In this document: positions 22,017-33,047 of the stretch, in pieces
How positions within the stretch are numbered: position 1 is the first letter of the stretch
How the letters are laid out: each line of letters starts with the position of its first letter
DNA from: Adenophora triphylla var. japonica
Lineage: Eukaryota; Streptophyta; Magnoliopsida; Asterales; Campanulaceae
Direction of reading: 5' to 3'
Length of the DNA stretch: 64,000 nt
Assembly (NCBI GenBank): GCA_022495995.1
Contig: JAFEMH010002343.1
Coordinates: 124,001-188,000 of the forward strand
Program-made: the position numbers and the translations under genes
Notes under the pieces: model-generated
What the model was told of the DNA's origin: nothing
Databases searched by the model: none
Seen by the model: only the letters and a program-made list of their open reading frames with translations

Positions 22017-22161
22017 TAATTTTATTTTATTTTAATTTTATTTTTAAATTAAATTTTTTTTAAGGGCAAAATAGGAAAAGGGACAAAATAGTGAGGGCAA
22101 AATGGGAATTTCGGCAATTGACTCTGTTCAAAGAACTGTTCACACCCTTCCCTAATTTATA

Positions 22162-22395
22162 CTCCCTCCGTCCCAAAATGTTTGTTCCATTTGACTTTTT
22201 TGTTGAACTTTGACCACAAATATATGACAATTTAATTATGTTCATAAAATTCTAAAAATTTCTATTGATTCACCATTAATAATATTATTAACAACAACTT
22301 TTAGAATTTCATGAACATGATTAATCTCTCATGAATTTGTAATCAAAAGTTCAACAAAAAAATTAAATAGGACAAACATTTTGGAACGGGAGGAG
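22162..22395. mobile_element. Stowaway-like MITE
   Basis: The 234-bp element starts CTCCCTCCGTCCCAAAATG and ends in the inverse form cattttggaacgggaggag, flanked by TA on both sides (22160-22161 and 22396-22397). These are the hallmarks of Tc1/mariner-type Stowaway MITEs. Confidence 0.85.
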
Positions 22396-22690
22396 TACTA
22401 TATATTATACTCCAATTAAAGGAAAAGGACATATCATTATCAAAAGTTCAGAAAAGTGTGTAAATTTGGGTTTGATGTTTTTATTTTTTCAATTTAACTT
22501 ATGGTCAAAAGTTATCGACATTAGTCAATTAAATTTTTATTTTATTTTCAAAATTGTTATCAAACCCAATTAAATTTACACGTGTGACTTAACTAAAGTT
22601 AATTTTAACTTTTTCACATCGACTTTTCATCATCTATCTTGTGAAAGTTATTGAAGATTGATATTTTCATTAAAAATAACTTTACGTTAA

Positions 22691-22828
22691 GAGTTAAGTC
22701 ACACATGCAAAGAAGTTATTTAACTGACTTTTTAACGAATTTCGAAAAAAAAATAAAAGAGTTAAGTCACACATGCAAAGAAGTTATTTAACTGACTTTT
22801 TAACGAATTTTGAAAAAAAAAAAAAAAA
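22691..22828. repeat. 68-bp tandem duplication upstream of the MCA-like gene
   Basis: A unit starting gagttaagtcacacatgcaa and running through taactgactttttaacgaat occurs at 22691 and 22759 with one base change before the A run. It lies about 190-320 bp upstream of the ATG at 23013, so it falls in the promoter or early leader. Confidence 0.85.
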
Positions 22829-23012
22829 AAATTACGAAATGACAACTAACATTAGGAACTTTAAACTTTAAATTAAAACATTAAAATTAAAGTAATGCTG
22901 GGGGGACAGAAGGGTAAAATTATACCGTCATGTTTGTCACTCCACTTCTCAAACCTTCACTCAAAAAACAGCAAACCAAAGCAAACAGAGAAAAAAAAAA
23001 AAAAAATCAAAC

Positions 23013-26000
23013 ATGGCGAGCATTGCGCAGGTAACAGGAGTCGACGCCGTCGCCCTAATAAACCTAATCGCGACGGCAGCTCGAAACGCCACCACGCACC
23101 GTCATAACTGCGAACAGCTGGCGGAACACGTGAGACTGATAGGAAACCTACTGGAAAAACTGAAACCTACTGAGCTGATGAATCTGCCGGCGACAAGAGA
23201 GCCGCTGGAAGGGCTGGCGGCGGCCTTGGGGAAGGCGCTGGAGCTGGTGGAGAACTGTAGAGAGAGGAGTTATATGTACATGCTTGCGATGGGGTGGAGC
23301 GTAGTGTATCAATTCCGGCGAGTTCAGAACGAGATCGACCGGTATTTGAGATTGGTGCCCTTGATTTCGATTGTTCATGAATACAGGTTTCGGGTTCAGG
23401 TATGTTTCTGTACGGAATTGTATATTGTCGGTTCTGATTCTTGATAGATACATGTGGGATGGCACGTGTTTCTTTTTGACTTTTTTGGCTGTATATTGAC
23501 TTGATGCTCCAACTTTATCTCTTATTATTACTTGTATAAATTTTGCAATTATCCAGTTATTTGTACCACCTTTGTCCCAAAATTAATAAAATTTTATTTG
23601 AATTTTCTCGTAATCAATAGCAAATTTGGAAAATGTTTGTATATTCATTTTTCTGGGAATTTTTTGAAAATATTCATATTAACTACAAGAATATGGTGCA
23701 TGTACCCAAACATTTGATGGCCATTCGAGTGTTCTATTGTGTTACCAATTGTTAGATTATTATAATTGCATTATACAAAATTTTAATGCATTACTCTTGT
23801 AATGTATATGGAGGCGGACGTGTGATATGCGGATAACTTTATCCAATTTCCTCTAGTTTTTTTTTCACCTAGCCTACTCCTCCGTCTCATTACAAAAGAC
23901 ATAAAATATATTTTGCACAAAAATTAAGAAAAATGTATAGGGGAGTAAGTGTTGTGAGTATTAAAAGTGAGGTTGGAGAGAAAGTATGGTAGATAATAGT
24001 AAGTGGATAGATGATGTGCAGGGCCGGCCCTTTGAGTAAGCAAAGGAAGCCGCCGCTTCGGGCAACCGTAAAAATAACAATAATTAGGGCCCCAAAATGT
24101 TATCTTATTTTATATAAAAGAAATCTTGAAATTAAAATACAAGTTGTTCACATGTCATCATTGGGTAAGTAAATGGCCTGAATACTTTGCACTCATGCTA
24201 TTTGTACGTGTTTGAACCCTCTCAGCTACATTTTTTCTTTTTTTTTCTTCTAGACTTAAATTGTAGATTTGGGCTATCTTTTAAAAAAAGAATCTAGCTT
24301 AATTAATTAGTAGCGAATTTGCGCTTTCTACTCATAATATATACTCCCTCCGTCCCACCCATCTTAAGAAAAGTTTCTATTTTGGGCGTCCCGCTTATCT
24401 TAAGAAATCCCAAAATAGAAAGTTTTTATTAATTTTATACTCTTCCTACCCCACTCATTCTCTCTCCTACTTTACTTTTATACTCACAACATTCTCTCTC
24501 CTAACTATTCATCCCACTCATTCTCTCTCCTATTTAATTTTTCACACTCACAACACTTCTTCCACTCATTCTCTCTCCTAATACTATAATAATATTCCTT
24601 AATTCCCGTGCCATTTTACTTTTTCTTAAGATCTCCGGGACGGAGGGAGTACTCCGTATATATATTGAAGTCTTTGCAATTGCTAATTTAATATCGATGT
24701 ATTTTTTTAATCTTTCATAATTATCACTAAAATTTCATATTCAATCCTTTGCATTTATCGCTTAAATTTTACCGCAACATTTCTTAAATTTTACCGCAAC
24801 ATTTCTTAAATTATTTGCAATTATCTAAGCTGATGTGAATATGACAAGTGGGTCTCATGAATAAACAAGTATTAAAAACTTTCCATTTTGGGCTTGTGCC
24901 TTTTGTAATGGGATACCAAAATGGGGCTTTTGTGCCTTTTGTAATGGGATGGAGGGAGTATATCTTTTTGTCTTTCTGTATTAATTTGTGCAAGTGCACC
25001 CATTGCTTTGACGTTGTATTAATTTGTGCACCCATTTTGAATTTTTTTTTTTTCCTTGAGTGTGCCATTGACTGTAACTGTATATAGCATTACTCGTTTA
25101 TACAGAAACCTTTTTCTCATTGATTTTAGAAGTACTTATCATCTTTACAACATTAGACTGCAATTTGCAAGCTACATACTCAATAAATTTGGTGCATCTC
25201 TATGCTATTTTTGTTCCTAATGGAATGTTGTTTTTGTCATTATATATACGGAAACATATAAAATCATTGGACTGCAGTTTTAATCTGAACTCTGTTCCCA
25301 AGGGACTCCTTTCTACTCCAGAGCTGAAATTTCTAAACTACCGTCATATGAGCTGTGATATTATTTTAGAAGTAAAAAGTTCATGATAAAATAAATGCTG
25401 AATAAATTAAAGTTTCTATACAGGGTTAATTATTGTTCTCCAGGATTTTTTTCTTCATTTCTCGTGCATCTTTCGAAATAATCACTTGTGTTTTGCAATG
25501 GTGAGTTCCACTGGCGAAGGCAAGTGAAGGCCAAGGAGGTCATTCGACCCCCTTCAATTTTGGATTGTGTCAATTTTAGTAACTTCAAATTTTTAGAAAA
25601 TGACATTTTACTATTAAAAATGATGGATTAATACATTTTGACCCCTAATTTTGATAAAATTTTGCACTAAATTATTATTTTGACCCCCTGTATACAACTT
25701 TTGTATATAGTTATTCCATTAGCAAACTTGACCCCCCTTTCAAAAATTCCTGACTTCGACTGGTGAATTCAGAATTTGAAGGAGAGCTTACACGCGATTG
25801 AAGATGATTATCGAGAGTACTCTCTTGAGAAAGAAGACGTGGAAACCCAAACCGTTATACTAAAACATGATCGTTCAAAGAAAGATGCAAATGTATTAGA
25901 AAAGTCCCTATCTCGTAGGTATCCTGACTTGAAGTTCCACGAAGCTTTGCTAGAGGAGAGAGCAAAACTGCAGGTTGAGTTACAAAGATCACAAATGAGC

Positions 26001-27970
26001 ATAAATGACAGCAAACATTGGCATGTAATTGAGCATCTCATTGAGGTTACACAGTGTGTTGTTAACATGCCAGCTGAAAAGAATAATATATCCCTCATTT
26101 CACAAAGGTCTTAATTAACCAGCCAAATATTTCAATTCGACAATATTTTGGCTGTATTTTTTGTTTAGTTTTTATGGTTGCTGCAGTTGTGTGTCGACTC
26201 CAAAATCTGACCTTACAGTTGGTGCACGTGTACAAGCAAAGAATCAAAATAAATCTGAGTGGCAAACTGATATCTTTGACTGTTGTGGGGAGCCTTGTTT
26301 ATGTAAGTTCCTCAACCCCGTCTTTAACAAAATTAGCAACTACTCCCCCGACCCAAAATAAATGTTGCACATTGATTTTTTTGGTCAATTTGATTGAACT
26401 TTGACCAACATTTTATGAAAGATTATTTATCTTCATGAAATACTAAAAATAGATAATAATAGTGTTTCTCTATTGATGCATCAATAACCATTTTTAGAAT
26501 GGCACGAAGATTACTAAATTTTCATAACTTTTTTATCAAAGTTCAACTAATTAAGTTGATCAAAAAAGTAAAGATGTAACATTTATTTTGGGATGGAAAG
26601 AGTATGATGTTGAAGCTCAAATTTTTACACATGAAGAGATTTTAGTCAAACACAAGTGGTTGTGGTGAAAGATCTTGTTGGTGTGGTGATGTGCATGACT
26701 ATGTCTTTGAGCGAATTGATTCGGTTAGTTTGGTCCATTAATTAAACTTGTAATCATTCATTCGTGCAGGTTTGAAGACTTGCATCTACCCTTGTGGGAT
26801 ATTTACATGGATTGCCCATATTGTGTCAGAAGGAAAATTAAGTAAGTTACGTCGTCAATCAGAATGACTTAGTTGACCTTCTTGAGTAGAAGGTTGATTT
26901 TCATGGTGGAATTTTTTTGGGTCAGATTTAAACTTGAGTAAATTAATTCTTATTGTAATGATCTTGATTCATGATATTTTATTTTGTAACAGCCCCTGAA
27001 CGCGCATGTAATGATCTGATCGCGTACTCCCTCTTTTGTGGTTGTTTCTGTTACACTTGCAGTGTTAGGAGGAAACTTCGTCAGATTTTCAATATAGAGG
27101 TGTGATTTCAGTTAGACTTCACCAATAATGGCTTTCAAATTCATCTCCAGCAATCAGTTTACTGAAGAAAAAAACAAAATGTGTACTTTAGGTTGATAAT
27201 GTTATACCCTAATTTATTTTGCCTCTGTTTCCAGGGAGGTTCGTTCGACGACTTCTTAACTCACCTCATGTGTTGCTGTTGTGCAATGGTTCAAGAGTGG
27301 CGGGAGCTTGAGATAAGGAACTTTGAAAGTATGTTACAACCTCATCTATTATCCTATTTTGGAGTAATCCATCCGTGTCATTATAAATATTGCGCTTTCC
27401 TTTTGGTCTGTTCTGAAATAAGTATCACATTTCTAAATAAGGAAACAATCTTAGTGCAATTTACCACGATACAAGCAATGTATAAACAAGTAAAGCACAT
27501 TTCTTAAAAAGTTTGACCACTGAACTGCAACACTTACTATGGAACTTAGTATGGAACGGAGGTTGCATCATTTTTCTAGCTCCCCTAAATATTTGCTACA
27601 TCAAATTAGCTTTAACAGATGAGTATAGTCATTGTAAAAGTAGTCTTCAGGAATCCCTCAAAATCTGTCAACAGAATTACTAAGTTTTTCTCATTTGTTG
27701 CGAAAAATTCTTGAAAAAGTACTTTTTATTTAGGAGAATTAAGTATTTCATACTTCCATCCGTCCCAATATGAATGTTCAACAAAATAATCAAATTTGCT
27801 CTTGATCAAGAGAAATGTTGAAAAGTTTTTGGACATTCATTTTGGTACAGAGGGATATATAGTCATATTTATATGCAGGAGCAACTCAGTTTGGTAGCTA
27901 ATTAGTCTTTTCTGTAGGTTGCCAAGGGAGAAAAATGATCCCACCACCATACCAGTTTATGAAACCCTGA
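23013..27970 (+). CDS. MCA: MCA1/MCA2-type mechanosensitive Ca2+-permeable channel protein, seven exons
   Basis: Exons are 23013-23399, 25773-26107, 26187-26302, 26770-26841, 26993-27099, 27235-27328 and 27918-27970, joined in frame by GT-AG introns to give 387 aa. Family members are about 410-420 aa. Residues 1-129 (ASIAQVTGVDAVALINLI...) match the MCA N-terminal domain. Asp11 corresponds to the conserved acidic residue needed for Ca2+ uptake in Arabidopsis MCA proteins. GNLLEKLKPTELM and LAMGWSVVYQFRRVQNEIDR are family signatures. Exon 2 carries the YREYSLEKEDVETQTVILK segment and a coiled coil (ALLEERAKLQVELQRSQ). The C-terminus (about 265-370) is a PLAC8-type cysteine-rich region: DCCGEPCL, CIYPCG, GCFCYTCSVRRKLR and MCCCCAMVQEWRE. 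These proteins act at the plasma membrane in touch, osmotic and Ca2+ responses. Introns hold several MITEs. The frame is intact. A CNR13-like name would be equally valid. Confidence 0.9.
24019..24829. mobile_element. Insertion within the MITE, hAT-like left end
   Basis: It begins CAGGGCCGGCCC, a common hAT terminus. It is flanked by atgatgtg on the left and ctgatgtg on the right, 7 of 8 bases alike. No matching inverted end is visible on the right, so the right end may be decayed or the superfamily call wrong. It carries a nested Stowaway MITE. Confidence 0.45.
24344..24649. mobile_element. Stowaway MITE nested in intron 1
   Basis: The ends CTCCCTCCGTCCCACCCATC and the inverse ccgggacggagggag are flanked by TA (24342-24343 and 24650-24651). 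Internally it has repeats of actcattctctctcctac. Its length is 306 bp. Confidence 0.88.
25509..25762. mobile_element. hAT-type MITE abutting the exon-2 splice acceptor
   Basis: It begins CACTGGCGAAGGC and ends in the diverged inverse gacttcgactg. The flanking 8-mers are gtgagttc (25501-25508) and gtgaattc (25763-25770), a 7/8 duplication. The acceptor AG follows at once at 25771. It belongs to the same family as the copies at 50826 and 52630, with internal tttgacccc words in common. Confidence 0.75.
26343..26602. mobile_element. Stowaway-like MITE in intron 3 of the MCA-like gene
   Basis: The ends CTCCCCCGACCCAAAATAAA and the inverse ttattttgggatggaaagag are flanked by TA (26341-26342 and 26603-26604). 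Confidence 0.75.
27753..27855. mobile_element. Small Stowaway-like MITE in intron 6 of the MCA-like gene
   Basis: CTTCCATCCGTCCCAATATG and the inverse cattttggtacagaggga are flanked by TA on both sides. A 103-bp foldback. Confidence 0.65.
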
Positions 27971-28748
27971 ATGACTCCCCCTTACAGTAAGTTCAAGATC
28001 CTTGTGTAATTTAACTAGCTCCTCACGTAGATAACTAGTTGTATATGGATTGGAAACCGCTGCAACCCAGCCCAGTAAGTAGTTGGTCACATCTCCTTTC
28101 ATTTGAGTTGTAAGGTCAAAATCAATTGAGTTCTATGTGTGCCCTATATATTGCCAAATTAATCTTGACCGCATGATTCGAGAAGAGGAAGGTGTGGCTA
28201 GAATACGACCACTCCACTCGCTGCAAAGTTTTTTATTGTTTCCATTTTAGACCCAAGAAATGGGAAAGTGTTGTTTGCTCAAAATGTTGAGACAAGGAAA
28301 GGTAGGCGGGGAGAACATATATTTTCCATGTAGTTATATATGTACAAGAATGTAAATGTTAGGTACGATTTTGAGTTTTAGTAGTTAAGTGCATATAGAC
28401 TATTTTTTCTGTTGATGTGTTTGATAAGTTGACGTAAAATTTAATTCAACCAACATTTTGAACTCCCGTACTTTATTGAAGTTTCAATTTTAACCATTGT
28501 TGATTATGTTTAACAGTTTTAATCACTACTCTAGGTGCGCACTTATTTTTTCCTAAAGGTCTAAAATGCGATGGTTAAAATTGCAAAAAAAAAAAAAAAA
28601 TGCCTTAATTCTCACTCGTTTAGGGAAAGGGAGAAATGAGTGTGTGTTAAAATTGCCAAATAAAAAAAAAAACAATGATGGTTAAAATAGAAGTTTAATC
28701 GGTACGAGGGTTCAAAATATTGATAGATCATTAAATTCTCATGAACAA
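27971..28748. other. 3' flank of the MCA-like gene
   Basis: No further gene is recognised. The start should hold the 3' UTR of the MCA-like transcript, but I see no convincing AATAAA. Two poly-A runs near 28585 and 28665 lie beside partly repeated words (gatggttaaaat). Confidence 0.4.
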
Positions 28749-28943
28749 TACTCCTTCCGTTCTATTAAAAAAGACACGAAATGGGTATTGCACAAAATTA
28801 AGGAAAGTGCTTAGTGGAGTAAGTATTGTGAGTTTGAAAGTGAGGTAGAGAATAGTGAGTGGGTAAATGATGTGAGCATTACAAATCGATCTTATGAATA
28901 AAAAAGTAGTTTCATTCTTTGGGCTTGTCTTTTTTGTAATGGG

Positions 28944-29130
28944 TGTGAATAATATTAAATGTATATGTTATTCACGTTAATCATTTTGTGTACAGGTCCC
29001 TAGTATATATATACAAGAGGAAGTAGTTAAATATGACAAGGATTATCACCCTAAATTAATTCGAGTCTATCTCTATCTATAAGGAAGGGATTGTGATTAG
29101 GAAAATCAAATCCCACTAAATACGTTAACA
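28944..29130 (-). repeat. 3' LTR of the copia element
   Basis: On the minus strand it begins TGTTAACG and ends ATTCACA, giving TG...CA borders. The outer border is supported by the ATGGG duplication. Confidence 0.88.
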
Positions 29131-31470
29131 CCCCCCCTCAAGCGAGAGGCTGGATTGGGTCCAACTCGAAGCTTGGATCGAAAAAATTCGAACAAGGGAC
29201 GACGAAGACTCTTGGTGAAGACATCTGCAATTTGAAGATGAGAGGGGACGAACTTGGTCATAAGTTTTCCGGTGGACACCAATTCTCGAACAAAATGATA
29301 GTCGAGATCAATATGCTTGGCACGTTTATGAGCAACAGGATTCTGGCTAAGGAAGATTGCACTCTTGTTGTCACAGAGCAATGAAGGAACCGCTGATGGA
29401 AGAGCGCGAAGTTCACGAAGCAAATTGGTGACCCAAACTAGTTCAGCTGCAGTGTTAGCAAGAGCACGATACTCAGATTCACAACTAGAGCGAGCAACGG
29501 TAGGTTGCTTCTTTGCGCTCCAAGACACCAGATTACCGCCAAGAAAAATAGAGTAACCATAAGTTGAGCGGCGTGTTTCCAAACAACGAGCCCAATCCGC
29601 ATCAGAGTACCCAAGAATTGAATGATCAGAGGTATGTGTGAAAGAAAGACCGAAAGCAGCGGTGTTTTAACGTAACGCAGTAATGCGTTTAACGGCTTGA
29701 AAGTGGTCATCAGTGGGAGAATGAAGAAACTGGCTAACAAGATTCACAGCAAAGGAGAGGTCTGGGCGAGTAATAGTTAAGTATTGAAGAGCGCCAACAA
29801 GAGACCGATAGAGTGTAGGATCACGAAATGGAGAGCCAGTAGTTGAAAGAGCGGTACCCAGAAGAAGAGGAGCGGCCACGTGTTTGAGTCGAGAAGGTCA
29901 CTCGCTTGAGAATGTCATGGGCATACTTGGCCCGACTTAAGAATAAACCCGTAGGAGTGTAAGTCACCTCTAAACCCAAGAAGTAATTTAAGCGACCAAG
30001 ATCTTTGATAGCAAATTCATCACTGAGTCGAATGATAAATTGTCAATCAAAGATGGTGTATTACCCGTTAGAATTATGTCATCGACATAAACTAATACAT
30101 ATAGAATCGAAGTGCCACGATGGAAGATAAAACGTGAGGTATCCGCTCGACTACAGGAGAACCCAAGAGTGACAAGGAAGGCGCCGAATCATGAAACCGT
30201 GCACGAGGTGCCCGTTTGAGACCATATAATGCCTTTTTAGCCGACACACATGATCGGGAAAACGTGGATCCGTATAACCGGGGTTGCTCCATATAAACCG
30301 TTTCGGAAAGAATTCCATTAAGAAACGCGTTCTTGACGTCAAGCTGATGAAGAGGCCATTTGAAAAGAACAGAAAGTGCAAGGATAATTCGAACGGTAGA
30401 AGCCTTGACAACAGGACTGAATGTATGGAAGTAATCAAATCCTGGTAGTTGTGTGAAGCCCTGAGCGACTAACCGTGCTTTGTGACGGTCAATAGAGCCA
30501 TCAGCAAGAAACTTGGTTCGAAATACCCATTTCGAGCCAACAATATTAGCGTTACTAGGACGAGCAACAAGATCCCAAGTGTGGTTGGTGCGAAGAGCAG
30601 CCATTTCTTCATCCATAGCTGCAAGCCAATGAGAATGCTTTGCAATGATTTGAATCCTTTGGGTTCCGAGGAAGAGAGCAACGAGTTTAAGAGAGTCGTG
30701 TGAGCTAAGTTAACAAAATGACGAGGCTTAAAAATTCCGGCCTTGGCCCCTAGTAGTCATGGGATGCCTACCGACAGTGAGCCGAGAGATGGAGGAGCAA
30801 CCACAGCCGCTCCGGTGAGGAGGACCAGTGGCTCTGCTGCACGAGAAGAGATGGCTCTGCGGCAGCCCGAAGCGGAAGTCTGAACAGGCGAACAGAGGTT
30901 GCAAGGCTCGGACTTAGATGAGTTGGAGAGAGGTAGCCCAGAAAAGGACTCCGAAGATGAACCGGTGATCGGAGATGTCGAGGTAGACTCGGTCAAAGTA
31001 GGCTCAAGAAAAGAAGTAAATACAAGATTATTTGTTGTGGTTGTATTGGTAAAACCGAGAGAAAGGAAAATCAACTTCATCAAACCGAGCATGGCGTGAG
31101 AGATATATTCTGCCTGTGAGAGGATCGAGACACCGAAACCCTTTATACGAACTGCTGTAGCCAATAAAAACACATGGAGCACTGCGAGGTGAGAGCTTAT
31201 TCTTGGCATAATCTCGTAGACATGGAAATACCCGACACCCGAATGGGTGAAAGTTTTCAAAATTTGGTGGAGTATGAAACAACATCTCAAATGGAGATTT
31301 TCCCTTCAAGACAGAAGATGGAAGCCGATTAATAATATAAGTCGCAGAAGAAAAGGCATCAACCCAAAGAGACGCCGGGACATGGGCATTAAACATCATA
31401 GCAAGACCTGTTTCTGTAATGTGACGATGCTTACGCTCGGCTCTACCATTTTGTTCTTGAGTGTAGGGAC
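29106..31470 (-). pseudogene. Copia integrase (partial), reverse transcriptase and RNase H
   Basis: Minus strand, in order. Integrase C-terminal half is at 31470-31028 (SCPYTQEQNGRAERKH region, then NAHVPASLWVDAFSSATYII, and later GYSSSYKGFRCLDPL). Reverse transcriptase is at 30616-30060 (NHTWDLVARPSNANIVGSKW, PGFDYFHTFSPVVKASTVRI, and a YVDD motif near 30080). RNase H is at 29582-29140 (RRSTYGYSIFLGGNLVSWSA, SSCESEYRAL, DNKSAIFLSQNPVAHKRAKH). Frameshifts separate the blocks near 30090 and 29600-29670, so no polyprotein is possible. The lineage within copia is not certain, perhaps Ale/Retrofit-like. Confidence 0.85.
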
Positions 31471-31479
31471 ACGAGATAT

Positions 31480-31623
31480 TGTGTACAGGTCCCTAGTATA
31501 TATATACAAGAGGAAGTAGTTAAATATGACAAGGATTATCACCCTAAATTAATTCGAGTCTATCTCTATCTATAAGGAAGGGATTGTGATTAGGAAAATC
31601 AAATCCCACTAAATACGTTAACA
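31480..31623 (-). repeat. Truncated 5' LTR of the copia element
   Basis: It is identical over 144 bases to 28987-29130. The missing 43 bases are the LTR 3' end. The break falls in the word GTACACAA, which is also the point where integrase sequence starts. Confidence 0.9.
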
Positions 31624-31754
31624 ATGGGAAGCTAAAATATGACTTTTGTGCTTTTTGTAATGGAACAAATGGAATATGTATGAATAATTAGAGTTCAAAG
31701 TTTATACGTATCTAAAAGGTCTATTAGTATAATTATTTCCACCGATTAGGCCTT

Positions 31755-31850
31755 CTAATCTCTTTTTAAAAGGATCGAGGATTTTAACTCAAATCATTAG
31801 CCTAATCTCTTTTTAAAAAGATCGAGGATTTTAACTCAAATCATTATAAG
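31755..31850. repeat. 47-bp tandem duplication
   Basis: The unit ctaatctctttttaaaa plus gatcgaggattttaactcaa and atcatta is present at 31755 and 31802 with one base difference. Confidence 0.85.
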
Positions 31851-32961
31851 GGTGACTTCCTTTAGGGCTATTCAAACGAAATTTAAACCCAATGTAGGAT
31901 ACGTAATTTCGAAAATCCCACGGACACCACTTGTTTCTTATAATTGAATTATAAGACTAATTCGTCTTTTATAGTTGAATTATAAGAGTTAATTTTTTTT
32001 TTCATTTTTCACATTAAACTCTAGTAAAATCATGTATTTACAGAAATGTCACCATTTGAGTTACTTATTTATGGTGCCATCTCACTCCTGGTGCAGCTCC
32101 AATAGCTTTAAGTATAAGAAAAATTTACCTATTATAATTCACCTATAAGATAATTATTTCAAAACCAAAATAAAAAAATTCAATAATAGCAACAAATTAA
32201 TTTCATAATTTACATATTATAACTTTTATAGTCCAAGTATAAGACCAATCCACCTCTTATAATTTAACTATAAGACAATTTTTTCAAACCAAAAAAATCA
32301 AAAATTCCAATAAAGACCAGGAAATAATCTAATAATTTACACATTATAACTCTTATAGCCCATTACAGCTTTTATAGCTGAATTATAAGACCAATTTACC
32401 TCTTATAATTCAGCTAGCTACGGAACAATTTTTTCAACCAACAATTTTGGGACAAAGGGAGTATATATTTTCTCTTTGTGTGTGTGTTCAGATCTTTGCT
32501 TCTTGAAACTGATTTATGCAACATAAGAATTGATAAAAATAAAATTAAAAAAAAACATCTTAAAACGATGCAACAAAAGTAGAAGAAGTAAGGATTTATA
32601 TTGTAATTCATCCAATTTACTATAAATAAAACACCCAATCCAAATTGAGAATCCATGAAATGAAAAATGCACAAAATATTCAACAAAAATTGAACAAAAG
32701 AAATGCAACAAATGAACATATTAAACCAACAAAAACTTTCACAACTCCCTCAAATCTTCTATCCGTCTAGTCTCACTTTCCTAAGATCATCTTCAAGAGT
32801 GTGTCATTACCTGCGTCATCTCCAAATTGGCGTGAAATCCCTCCTCCAACAGCGACGCCAACTCCACCATTTTGGCGATGCCTCTTCGATGCGCCAAATT
32901 TGGCGTAGGTAATTCTTGCACCATCCCTCTTTTTTTTTTTTGAATGTCGTCTTCTTCATCG

Positions 32962-32965
<4 letters not shown>

Positions 32966-33045
<80 letters not shown>
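32966..33045. repeat. (CT)n microsatellite, about 80 bp
   Basis: An uninterrupted CT dinucleotide run of about 40 units. The Leu-Ser repeat frame through it is not a protein. Confidence 0.95.

Positions 33046-33047
<2 letters not shown>

Larger units (their letters stand above)
18816..22159. other. AT-rich intergenic DNA without a recognisable gene
   Basis: I see no coding gene. The region contains an 89-bp duplication (19486-19645), a 12-bp-stem hairpin (20083-20111), short repeated AT-rich words (20620-20740 and 21280-21600) and a Helitron-like 3' end near 21990. Open frames here are short and follow the repeats. Confidence 0.5.
23877..24958. mobile_element. Stowaway-type MITE split by an insertion
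   Basis: The left end (TA then CTCCTCCGTCTCATTACAAA) and right end (ttttgtaatgggatggagggag then TA) are an inverted pair. The same family has a copy at 28751 that lacks the interruption at this point. The MITE is therefore about 270 bp, opened at about 24018 by other DNA. Confidence 0.7.
23400..25772 (+). other. Intron 1 of the MCA-like gene, packed with transposons
   Basis: The intron runs from gtatgt at 23400 to the AG at 25771-25772. It contains a composite MITE (23877-24958), a hAT-type MITE ending 10 bases before exon 2 (25509-25762), and unassigned AT-rich DNA. The other introns are short by comparison. Confidence 0.8.
28944..31623 (-). mobile_element. Internally deleted Ty1/copia retrotransposon
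   Basis: The element reads on the minus strand. Its 3' LTR is 28944-29130 (187 bp). Its 5' LTR is a shortened copy at 31480-31623 that matches the first 144 bases of the other LTR without a difference. The flanks are ATGGG at 28939-28943 and ATGGG at 31624-31628. A polypurine tract (TTGAGGGGGGG on the minus strand) abuts the 3' LTR at 29131. The end of the 5' LTR, the primer binding site, gag, protease and the first half of integrase are missing. The integrase half, reverse transcriptase and RNase H remain. Confidence 0.9.
28751..31675. mobile_element. MITE split by a copia retrotransposon
   Basis: The left part 28751-28943 (CTCCTTCCGTTCTATTAAAA onward) and the right part from 31629 (aagctaaaatatgactttt, gtgctttttgtaatgg) together match the MITE family at 23877. 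Between them is a copia element with its own ATGGG target duplication. The right terminus of the MITE is degraded. Confidence 0.65.

Noticed and set aside
23148..23465. Antisense frame across MCA exon 1
   Set aside because: It is the complement of a confidently assigned coding exon, with no independent evidence.
27360..27565. Possible further MITE between ggagtaatccatccgtgtca and ggaacggagg
   Set aside because: The ends are too diverged and no TA duplication or clear inverted pairing could be confirmed.
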